Source: an uncultured Persicobacter sp. (GTDB lineage Bacteria; Bacteroidota; Bacteroidia; Cytophagales; Cyclobacteriaceae). From it: a stretch of 64,000 nucleotides of DNA. The notes beneath the pieces are model-generated. The model made no database searches, was not told the DNA's origin, and saw only the letters and a program-made list of their open reading frames with translations. The position numbers were made by a program, and so were the translations under genes. Where the stretch lies: contig CANMKE010000003.1 of assembly GCA_947498325.1 (NCBI GenBank), positions 186,001-250,000 of the forward strand. The letters run 5' to 3'. Each line of letters starts with the position of its first letter. Positions within the stretch are counted from its first letter, which is position 1. This document shows, piece by piece, positions 1-6,803 of the stretch.

Positions 1-289
1 CAAGCGTTTGAGGGCTGTGATATTTGTTGATGAAAGGCACTGAGGTGGATGATTTTAATTCCACCAAATAGTGGGCTCTTTTTTTGAGGGCATGGAACAA
101 CGCTTGATCGAATTGCCCAACGCTACTATAAATAATATTGGCCTTCGGGTATTCGCCCAAAAGCTGATCAATCGAAAAACGATCAACTTTGTTACTGATT
201 TTTATCAATTTATTAGCGAAAAAAACGCCTAACTTTGCACGTGTGTTGCCAACGTCCAATACAATATTAATCATTTCATCGGTTTTCAT
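1..289 (-). CDS. coaX: Type III pantothenate kinase CoaX (partial, 3' end outside window)
   Basis: Phosphorylates pantothenate, the first step of CoA synthesis, in the cytoplasm. Only the N-terminal 96 residues are in the window; the frame is open to base 1. The N-terminal phosphate-binding loop DVGNTRAKLGVF (about residues 10-21) is the hallmark of the ASKHA-fold type III enzymes, and a later STSVPFINKY segment matches the TPLPFxNxY region of the family. The start at 289 gives MKTDEMINIVLD; the ATG at 274 is an alternative that would start closer to the conserved strand. coaE, the last gene of the same pathway, lies 2.5 kb away on the same strand. Confidence 0.85.
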   Translation of the reverse strand, partial: MKTDEMINIVLDVGNTRAKLGVFFANKLIKISNKVDRFSIDQLLGEYPKANIIYSSVGQFDQALFHALKKRAHYLVELKSSTSVPFINKYHSPQTL

Positions 290-768
290 CCGCTAAGAAT
301 CTTTTGATTTTGTTTAGACAAAGATGCAAAAACTTGTGACTTTAAGCATCCTAAAATAGCTTATGGCGTCTTTTTTGCTGTAATTTTAATAATACACAAC
401 ATGCAACCGGTACATAAAGACTTTTAGTTCCAATCAAATGAATTTGAATTTTATCACTGGTTAAAATTTTAATTGATTGCTAATGTGATTTTTTCCTACC
501 TTGCAAATGTTTATTAGAATCCGTCAAATTTATGTGCCGTTAATAAAAAAAGAGTTATTTTATTAAAAATAGGATAATAGAATAGCTTAAGGCTTTTTTT
601 TTACGCTATTGTACTAAAGGTGCTTTTTGAGATGAAAGCCAATGGTACACATTCCAAAAACACCTACAACTCCAAGATCAGGAATAATTTAACTTAAAAC
701 TAAATTAAGGATCAACGCATGCTCTGTAATTCATTATGAGGGATTTTTTGAGTTGATTAAAGCAGATT
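290..768. other. Gene-free region between divergent coaX and nhaD
   Basis: AT-rich spacer of 479 bases separating two divergently transcribed genes. I see no open frame with coding character on either strand and no convincing terminator. A sequence TACCTTGC near 497-504 resembles a Bacteroidota -7 box (TAnnTTTG) in the nhaD direction but matches only in part and would leave a leader of about 250 bases, so I do not call it. Confidence 0.5.
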
Positions 769-2361
769 ATGAAGAAATTTATTGTTTTCCTGTTAGTCTC
801 TGTGCTAACAGTTGCGGGGGCCGTTAGTCAGCAGGCGTTCGCTACATCAGCCCCAAATTCGGCAGCAACGACCATTACTGCTGATGCCCACCAACACGAC
901 GATCATCAGACGGTGAGCGCCGACGATGGTCATCATGAAGCCGATCACCATCAGGCACCAGCATGGACGGTGATTCCATTCGTTTTATTGTTGTTGATGA
1001 TTGCAACAGGTCCTTTATTTTATGAACATTTCTGGCACCACCATTACCCAAAGGTAGCGGTAGGGTTGGCCGCTCTGGTGGTCGGTTACTACTTATTGGT
1101 TATGGGAAATACCCACGGGCCTGTACACGCCTTTTTTGAGTATGTGCAGTTTATTGCTCTACTGACAGGGCTTTATGTTGCCTCTGGCGGGATCATGATC
1201 AATGTAGACCGAAAAGGCACTCCGCTGGCCAATACAGCTTTATTGCTTGTGGGTGCTGTGATCGCCAATATTATCGGTACTACAGGTGCTTCTATGTTGT
1301 TGATTCGTCCATTCATGAGATTGAACAAACAACGTATTCAGCCATATCACATTGTGTTCTTTATTTTCATGGTATCCAACGTAGGTGGTTGCCTGACGCC
1401 AATCGGTGATCCTCCATTGTTCTTAGGTTTCTTGAAAGGTGTTCCGTTCTTCTGGACCATGACCAATAACTTCGATACCTGGGCATTTGCGATTATTTTG
1501 TTGGCAGGCGTATTCTACTTCTTCGACCGTCACAACAACAGCAAGAATGAATTGGAAGCTGAAATGGCTTACAATGAAGAAACAATTAATAGTGGCGATG
1601 CCACAACGACTACCGTAACTACTGGAAACAAAAAGCAGGTATATTCAGGTAAAATCACCTTCACTGGTTCGAAAAACTTTGCTTGGTTGTTTGTTGTTGT
1701 TGCCGCAGTATTTTTGGATCCTAACGTATTCGACTGGGTTCCTGCAATTCATTACGATGGACAAAAAATGTCTTTCATAAGAGAGATCATTATGCTGGCT
1801 GCAGCTTTCTTCTCTTATAAATTCGCTGACAAAAAAGCTCTGGAAGGTAATGGTTTCAATTTCGAACCGATCCGTGAGGTTGCCTTTATTTTCATTGGTA
1901 TTTTTGGTACCATGATGCCTGCACTGGAACTGGTAGGAAACTTTGCTAAGTCTCCTGCAGGACAAGCCATGATCAACCACAACACTCTTTATTGGGGAAC
2001 AGGTGCACTTTCAGGATTCCTGGACAATGCGCCAACTTACCTGAACTTCCTTGCGGCCTCTATGGCTTCTAAAGGTGTTGAGCTTTCAAGCCAAGCTGAT
2101 GTTCAGGCCTTTGCTGCAGGCACATTACATGTGGGCGAATCAAGTATTTTTGAGCTGACCGCCATCTCGGTTGCTGCCGTATTCTTTGGCGCGATGACGT
2201 ATATTGGTAACGGGCCAAACTTTATGGTAAAATCGATTGCGGAGCAAGAGGGAATCAAGATGCCTTCATTCTTCGGTTACATCATTCGTTACTCATTGCC
2301 TATCCTGTTCCCAATCCTGGTATTGGTATGGGTGCTATTCTTCTACTATCAAGTATTTTGA
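769..2361 (+). CDS. nhaD: NhaD-type sodium:proton antiporter with His-rich N-terminal segment
   Basis: Predicted inner-membrane Na+/H+ antiporter of the ion transporter superfamily (ArsB/NhaD branch), exchanging cytoplasmic Na+ for protons. The protein has 530 residues: an N-terminal signal-like segment (1-26), a hydrophilic stretch of about 40 residues very rich in His and Asp, then roughly 12 hydrophobic segments. The motif SNVGGCLTPIGDPPLF (near residues 203-218) and the later SGFLDNAPTY segment are the paired conserved regions of the family and probably line the ion path. A linker around residues 265-295 is Thr/Asn rich. It is followed at once by a strong terminator, so it is probably monocistronic. 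The NhaD call rests on the GD-PP and DNAPT motifs; another cation specificity is possible. Confidence 0.8.
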   Translation: MKKFIVFLLVSVLTVAGAVSQQAFATSAPNSAATTITADAHQHDDHQTVSADDGHHEADHHQAPAWTVIPFVLLLLMIATGPLFYEHFWHHHYPKVAVGLAALVVGYYLLVMGNTHGPVHAFFEYVQFIALLTGLYVASGGIMINVDRKGTPLANTALLLVGAVIANIIGTTGASMLLIRPFMRLNKQRIQPYHIVFFIFMVSNVGGCLTPIGDPPLFLGFLKGVPFFWTMTNNFDTWAFAIILLAGVFYFFDRHNNSKNELEAEMAYNEETINSGDATTTTVTTGNKKQVYSGKITFTGSKNFAWLFVVVAAVFLDPNVFDWVPAIHYDGQKMSFIREIIMLAAAFFSYKFADKKALEGNGFNFEPIREVAFIFIGIFGTMMPALELVGNFAKSPAGQAMINHNTLYWGTGALSGFLDNAPTYLNFLAASMASKGVELSSQADVQAFAAGTLHVGESSIFELTAISVAAVFFGAMTYIGNGPNFMVKSIAEQEGIKMPSFFGYIIRYSLPILFPILVLVWVLFFYYQVF

Positions 2362-2381
2362 TTTTAGTTTACTGATATAAA

Positions 2382-2417
2382 AACAGCCTCAGGGAATTCC
2401 TGAGGCTGTTTTTTTTG
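2382..2417 (+). terminator. Intrinsic terminator of nhaD
   Basis: A 12-bp GC-rich stem (AACAGCCTCAGG / CCTGAGGCTGTT) with a 5-base loop, followed by a run of T, starts 20 bases after the nhaD stop codon. Confidence 0.9.
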
Positions 2418-2517
2418 TCCATACCTACCCATTGCCCCTGCGCAATCACGATCGACTATTAACAGAAATGCCCTTCAGCCGTTTAACAGATCATGTGCCA
2501 ACGGGTAAAGACGGGTT

Positions 2518-2784
2518 ATGATGCATTTAGAAACTTTTGAAGACTTCAGACAATTAACATATCGGGATAAAATTAAGACCCTGTATTTTCACGGGACTTT
2601 CATTGTCTCTATCCGATACTACAGGCACAAAGTCAATTTATATCTGGTGCATGATTTTTATGTGGAAGTATTTTACAATCCACGGCTTGATATGATCGAC
2701 CAGTTTGAGCTGTTCGACCCAAAACATAAAAGAACCAAGTTCTACACCGATCAAATTAATTTTCCTGCTGATTTACTTAAATGA
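2518..2784 (+). CDS. Small hypothetical protein, 88 aa
   Basis: I do not recognise a family. The protein is short, soluble and rich in aromatic residues (Tyr, Phe, His) with no signal peptide or membrane segment; its alternation of aromatic and charged residues suggests a small beta-rich fold. An AAAGACGGG stretch lies just before the ATG and an internal ATG follows directly. The last 34 bases overlap the 3' end of coaE, which runs the opposite way. Coding character is plausible (no rare-codon clusters, whole frame used), but the overlap means it could be a chance frame. It may be small and lineage-restricted. Confidence 0.6.
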   Translation: MMHLETFEDFRQLTYRDKIKTLYFHGTFIVSIRYYRHKVNLYLVHDFYVEVFYNPRLDMIDQFELFDPKHKRTKFYTDQINFPADLLK

Positions 2785-3356
2785 GCAATCAAATCATTGA
2801 TCTGTGGGATGAGGGCATCGTGATCGCCATTATTAATGATCACATCTGCCAGGGCTGTCATTTGCGCTTCAGGCATTTGTCGGTCAATAATTTTCTGAAT
2901 CTCTGATGCACTGCGTTGTGGATCCCTTTGCTGAATACGAATCAACCGCTCTGCACGAGGTGCCATGACCGCCACAACAACATCAACATTCCGCTCGGCA
3001 GCACTTTGCTCAAGCATAATTGCCGCTTCCTTGAAAATTATGGGGGCCGTCTGAGCCGATGCCCATAAGCTGAAATCCTCCTTTACGGCAGGGTGTACAA
3101 TACTATTAAGCTTCGCCAGCTTTTCGGGTGAAGAAAATACCTGACGGCTTACCCATGCGCGGTTGTACCCTTCAGAGGTGTAAGCCTCCTGTCCCAGCAA
3201 AGCTATAATCCGTGCCCGAACAGTCTGATGCGCGACGATGATCTCCTTGGCGCGATCGTCTGCATAATAAACGGGATAGCCCAAAACTTCCACATATTTA
3301 CAAACGGCAGATTTTCCCGCGCCAATCCCTCCAGTAATGCCTACTTTCATCTTCAT
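2751..3356 (-). CDS. coaE: Dephospho-CoA kinase
   Basis: Transfers phosphate from ATP to the 3'-OH of the ribose of dephospho-CoA, the last step of CoA synthesis. The 201-residue length is normal. The Walker A loop GGIGAGKS is at residues 9-16, followed by the characteristic YADDRAKEI segment (DxxAKEI-like, near 30-39) and a lid region with DVVVAVMAP and the QRDP motif. Its start lies one base after the stop of the upstream YbbR-like gene, so the two are translated as a unit. An ATG at 3350 is an alternative start. Confidence 0.95.
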   Translation of the reverse strand: MKMKVGITGGIGAGKSAVCKYVEVLGYPVYYADDRAKEIIVAHQTVRARIIALLGQEAYTSEGYNRAWVSRQVFSSPEKLAKLNSIVHPAVKEDFSLWASAQTAPIIFKEAAIMLEQSAAERNVDVVVAVMAPRAERLIRIQQRDPQRSASEIQKIIDRQMPEAQMTALADVIINNGDHDALIPQINDLIAHLSKSAGKLI

Positions 3357-3357
3357 T

Positions 3358-4389
3358 TTACTTTTTGGAACCTTCCTTTACTACAGGTTGCTTAAATAGG
3401 ATTTTTATAGCCCCAGAATCCAAATGAACATTCTCTACATGTTTAGGAATGGAAATTACATCGGGCATAACCATCGAGTCCCGATCGAGTTGCCAAAAAT
3501 CAAGCCCTACACGAAAAGGGAGGTCAAGGTCTTTATCTCTGCTACGGATATCGTACTGAATATAGGTGCTGCTGTCGTTAATGAACCAGGCTCCTTTAGG
3601 GTCAAAGTGCTTCAGCTCCATTTTAATTTTTCGATTGACAGTCACCAGGTGATCGACATCGAAAGCCACCCTTACCTTGGAAGGAAAAATACTGATATAC
3701 GGCTTGAGTTGCGCCGCAATATCAATCTGTTCATTCACTTCCCCTTCAATGTTATTCAACGGAAGCTTCACATGAAATACATCTGGTTGCTTTTTCAGTA
3801 AATGTGCTGGGCCAAGAAGTTCAAGACTATCGGGAAAAGTACTGATCGCTGATAATATCCGATAACCAGGCGCAAGACTTATGGAATCAATTTCCACCGC
3901 GAGTTTCACTTTTTTTCTGACCTTTTTATCAATATCAAATCGAAGGGTATCTGTTAAAATCCGTTCAAGATGGAGTTCTCTCTCTCTCAGAAATTCATGG
4001 ACGTCATTGTTCAAACCATAGGAGGTAATATACTTCCGCGAGGCATCTGAAGGTAAAATAATTTCTATCGGGGTATCGGAAATAGGAGAATACTGCTTCA
4101 GCAAGTTCCACCCCTCACCAGAAACCTCCACTTGTACATAAGCGGGCAGAGGTTTCATTACACTCAACTCACTTTGGTTATACCGATAGCCAATAGGCAC
4201 CTTGATCACCATCCGATGATCTGTTTTTTGCAGTGCGGTAAGTAACCAAAAGCCAAAAGCTGACAAGAAACAAATCCCCATAATTTTGAGGCGCGCAGGA
4301 TCTGACGAGGGCGCATATTTCCTTATCAAGGCTATAATTTTCTTTAACTTTTTCAACCAGTCAAAAATTAGAGTGAAGCGATTACCCAA
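3358..4389 (-). CDS. YbbR-like domain protein (CdaR family)
   Basis: 343-residue protein with one N-terminal membrane helix (about residues 36-55) and a long extracytoplasmic part made of YbbR-like beta-domains. In Firmicutes the related CdaR regulates the c-di-AMP cyclase; in Bacteroidota such single-helix proteins are usually found beside coaE, as here, and their role is not known. The cytoplasmic N-terminus is strongly basic (KKLKK). The gene ends one base before coaE starts. I infer co-transcription from the spacing alone. Confidence 0.8.
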   Translation of the reverse strand: MGNRFTLIFDWLKKLKKIIALIRKYAPSSDPARLKIMGICFLSAFGFWLLTALQKTDHRMVIKVPIGYRYNQSELSVMKPLPAYVQVEVSGEGWNLLKQYSPISDTPIEIILPSDASRKYITSYGLNNDVHEFLRERELHLERILTDTLRFDIDKKVRKKVKLAVEIDSISLAPGYRILSAISTFPDSLELLGPAHLLKKQPDVFHVKLPLNNIEGEVNEQIDIAAQLKPYISIFPSKVRVAFDVDHLVTVNRKIKMELKHFDPKGAWFINDSSTYIQYDIRSRDKDLDLPFRVGLDFWQLDRDSMVMPDVISIPKHVENVHLDSGAIKILFKQPVVKEGSKK

Positions 4390-4446
4390 AAATATGATTT
4401 GATTTCTGAATTTTAAATATTAACCAACTTTTATCCACCAAAAGGT

Positions 4447-4480
4447 ATAAAAAAAGGAGTAATGTAAAACATTACCCCTT
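4447..4480 (-). terminator. Intrinsic terminator of lipA
   Basis: On the minus strand a 10-bp stem (GGGGTAATGT / ACATTACTCC, one G-U pair) with a 3-base loop is followed by a run of T, just after the lipA stop codon. Confidence 0.8.
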
Positions 4481-4498
4481 CTATTGATTTTTTTCTGA

Positions 4499-5395
4499 CT
4501 ATACATTAACATGGCGCTCAGCATGATAAGACGACCGAACCAATGGCCCAGACTCCACATACTTGATGCCTCGTCGCTCACCCTCCTGCTTGTAATATTC
4601 AAACATCTCAGGGGTAATAAACTCGATCACCTCATGGTGGCGGTGGGTCGGTTGCAGGTACTGCCCAAGGGTCAGGATATCACAACCATTTGCCGCTAAA
4701 TCATCAATCGCTTTCAATACCTGCTCAGGCTTTTCTCCCAAACCAAGCATAATACCCGTTTTGGTGCGCATCCCCAATTCTTTCGTCCTGCGGATTTGCT
4801 CAAGACTTCGGGCATATTTGGCTTGAGGTCGCACCTGGCGATATAACTCCTCTACCGTTTCCATATTGTGAGAAACCACTTCCTGTCCACCTTCAACCAT
4901 ACGTTCCAAAGCAGACCAAGTGCCTTTCACATCAGGAATCAGGGTTTCAATCGTTGTTAACGGGCTCATCTCTTTGGTCAGCTTTACCGTCTGATACCAA
5001 ATCTCTGCACCACGATCCTTCAGTTCATCACGGTTCACCGAAGTAATCACAGCGTGCTTCACTTTCATTTTAGTGATCGCCTCCGCTACACGGCGAGGTT
5101 CTGCATCATCATACTCAGGTGGTCGCCCCGTAGATACGGCACAAAAAGTACACGAACGGGTACACACATTTCCTAAAATCATGAAAGTGGCGGTTCCTGC
5201 ACCCCAGCACTCTCCCATATTGGGACAATTACCACTTTGGCAGATGGTATGTAATTTATGCTTATCAACAATATCCCTAACATTCTTATAATCCTTTCCA
5301 ACAGGCAACTTGACCCTTAACCATGACGGTTTTTTTGTCCGGCCATCTGCTGTTGTTTCGTTAGGAACACTGGTTATTACTGGTAAATCAATCAT
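4499..5395 (-). CDS. lipA: Lipoyl synthase
   Basis: Radical SAM enzyme that inserts two sulfur atoms into protein-bound octanoyl groups to make lipoyl cofactors for pyruvate and 2-oxoglutarate dehydrogenases. Both iron-sulfur clusters are visible: the auxiliary cluster CX4CX5C at C52, C57, C63 and the radical SAM CX3CX2C at C78, C82, C85. The C-terminal RSSYHAE contains the Arg-Ser-Ser-Tyr motif whose serine ligates the auxiliary cluster. The 298-residue length is normal. lipB is not next to it. It has its own terminator and a -7-like box upstream. Confidence 0.97.
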   Translation of the reverse strand: MIDLPVITSVPNETTADGRTKKPSWLRVKLPVGKDYKNVRDIVDKHKLHTICQSGNCPNMGECWGAGTATFMILGNVCTRSCTFCAVSTGRPPEYDDAEPRRVAEAITKMKVKHAVITSVNRDELKDRGAEIWYQTVKLTKEMSPLTTIETLIPDVKGTWSALERMVEGGQEVVSHNMETVEELYRQVRPQAKYARSLEQIRRTKELGMRTKTGIMLGLGEKPEQVLKAIDDLAANGCDILTLGQYLQPTHRHHEVIEFITPEMFEYYKQEGERRGIKYVESGPLVRSSYHAERHVNV

Positions 5396-5452
5396 AGAAA
5401 AAAACGCTTACGTTTTAGGTTTGACATTCACATTATTGATGAATATCATTCA

Positions 5453-5460
5453 CAAATGTA
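5453..5460 (-). promoter_or_regulatory. Candidate -7 box for lipA
   Basis: The minus strand reads TACATTTG, a full match to the Bacteroidota -7 consensus TAnnTTTG, about 58 bases before the lipA start. I do not find a TTG at the right distance upstream, so support is partial. Confidence 0.35.
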
Positions 5461-5561
5461 ATTAAAATGGTCAAAATTAAAAGTTAAATAGAAGGGTGAG
5501 TATCAATAAATTTCGCCTATATCACTATCTATAGGGCTAATCTTCATTATTCTTAGGCAAT

Positions 5562-5592
5562 AAAAAAGCATCCTTTATAGAAAAGATGCTTT
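5562..5592 (-). terminator. Intrinsic terminator of the 5618-6349 gene
   Basis: The minus strand shows AAAGCATC...GATGCTTT with a short loop and a T run (GCTTTTTTA), 26 bases after the stop codon of the gene ending at 5618. Confidence 0.75.
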
Positions 5593-5617
5593 GTGGATGA
5601 AGATCGTTTTTAATTTT

Positions 5618-6349
5618 TTACCGTTGGCTTCCGTAGTAAAAGGTGATGTAGACATTCGGGTAGAATGCACTGTTCTCTGCATTAGGCATGATGATCACCT
5701 TTTGAGCGAATACATCTATCAATGCGCCAACCTCAATCCCCGCAATATTTTTTTTGCTGCCGCCAAACTCGAAGGTCATTGCGGCCTTAAGGTTCCCCCC
5801 AAATGCAAAGGATGATTCTGGAACTCCCTGAAAGATACCCCCTGGGCCAAGAATTGAACCCCTCTGATGGGCAGGGTTGTTGGGATCGTATTGTTGCCGA
5901 TTTCCCGAAGCATCATCACCTGCCACCTCAATATAATAGGGCGTTACCAAACCAATCGAAGGACCAATGGAGGTCAGGAAATTTATCTGAACCCCTTGCT
6001 GAGCTGCTTTCCTGAATAGGCGACGCTCCAGCCCATATTGAAATCTGAAATTGTACAGGTAGTTTGATTTCCCAAAAATATAAGAGCTACCTGTAAGGGT
6101 TGATTCCCTGCGTTCCTTAGCGTGTTTGATATTCACTATTTCAAGCCCATAGGACTGATAGGTTTTCTCATTCTTCATTTTGCTGTACCGAAACATGAAC
6201 CCACCGATCAGGCCAGAATTTGAGGCTTTATTTACCCCCCATACAAATTGAGAAAGATAGAGGTCGTCATCAAGTTCTTGGGCATTGGAAAGGGTAGGAG
6301 CTGCCCAGGCAACCAAAAAAAATAATACGATGTGTAGTTTAAGCCTCAT
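5618..6349 (-). CDS. Hypothetical secreted protein, probably outer-membrane beta-barrel
   Basis: 243 residues starting with a signal peptide (about 1-23, ending SNA-Q). The mature part alternates polar and hydrophobic residues with many Tyr, Phe and Gly (for example the YNFRFQYGLERR segment) and ends VYITFYYGSQR. An aromatic C-terminus and amphipathic strands fit a small outer-membrane barrel. I chose the ATG at 6349 because it directly precedes the signal peptide; the longer frame to 6421 adds 24 residues with no signal character. No enzyme motif is seen. It lies downstream of ytxJ on the same strand with a 97-base gap, so co-transcription is uncertain. Confidence 0.75.
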   Translation of the reverse strand: MRLKLHIVLFFLVAWAAPTLSNAQELDDDLYLSQFVWGVNKASNSGLIGGFMFRYSKMKNEKTYQSYGLEIVNIKHAKERRESTLTGSSYIFGKSNYLYNFRFQYGLERRLFRKAAQQGVQINFLTSIGPSIGLVTPYYIEVAGDDASGNRQQYDPNNPAHQRGSILGPGGIFQGVPESSFAFGGNLKAAMTFEFGGSKKNIAGIEVGALIDVFAQKVIIMPNAENSAFYPNVYITFYYGSQR

Positions 6350-6446
6350 GAGGTGATGGTTTTTGTTGGGGATATTACTTCTGGCAGGTGCGAATGTTTG
6401 TAGGTTTTGGTGAGTAACCATTATTGATGATCACTCACCTGAAAAT

Positions 6447-6782
6447 TTATGCTTGTAGTGCTTTGGGAAGGTGTGCGAAATTTATTTCATGATGCGAGGC
6501 ATCAAAAACCGCCTTGCCGTCTTTCAGTAAAATAACCTGTGGGGACTGATGCAAGACGCCGAATTTCACGGCAATTTCGTTACTCACGTCTCGGTGAACG
6601 ATCAAATCCAAAAAGTAAGGTTTGATTCCTGCCTCTTCCTTAAAGCCATTTTCAAAAAAACGTAATGACATTGCGCTCGTCGGGCAACGGGTAGAATGTT
6701 TAAACAAAACTACTGGCTGTTCGAAAGATTCCTGCGCAATTTGATCCAGCTGATCAACACTATCTAATGTATTCCAATTCAT
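6447..6782 (-). CDS. ytxJ: Bacillithiol-system redox protein YtxJ
   Basis: 111-residue thioredoxin-fold protein of the YtxJ (DUF2847) family, proposed to act as a monothiol bacilliredoxin that removes bacillithiol from oxidised proteins. The sequence VVLFKHSTRCPTSAMS carries the single active-site cysteine C33 in a CPTS context where thioredoxins have CGPC; there is no second cysteine in the motif. The later SPQVILLKDGKAVFDASHH is the cis-Pro strand and C-terminal region expected for the family. It starts 21 bases after the stop of the large repeat protein gene, which suggests one transcript. It implies that the host makes bacillithiol. Confidence 0.88.
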   Translation of the reverse strand: MNWNTLDSVDQLDQIAQESFEQPVVLFKHSTRCPTSAMSLRFFENGFKEEAGIKPYFLDLIVHRDVSNEIAVKFGVLHQSPQVILLKDGKAVFDASHHEINFAHLPKALQA

Positions 6783-6803
6783 TTTCTATTGAGTTATAAA
6801 AGG

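Noticed and set aside
4420-4602. 60-residue minus-strand frame overlapping the end of lipA
   Set aside because: Shares the lipA C-terminal region in another frame and runs through the lipA terminator; no motif.
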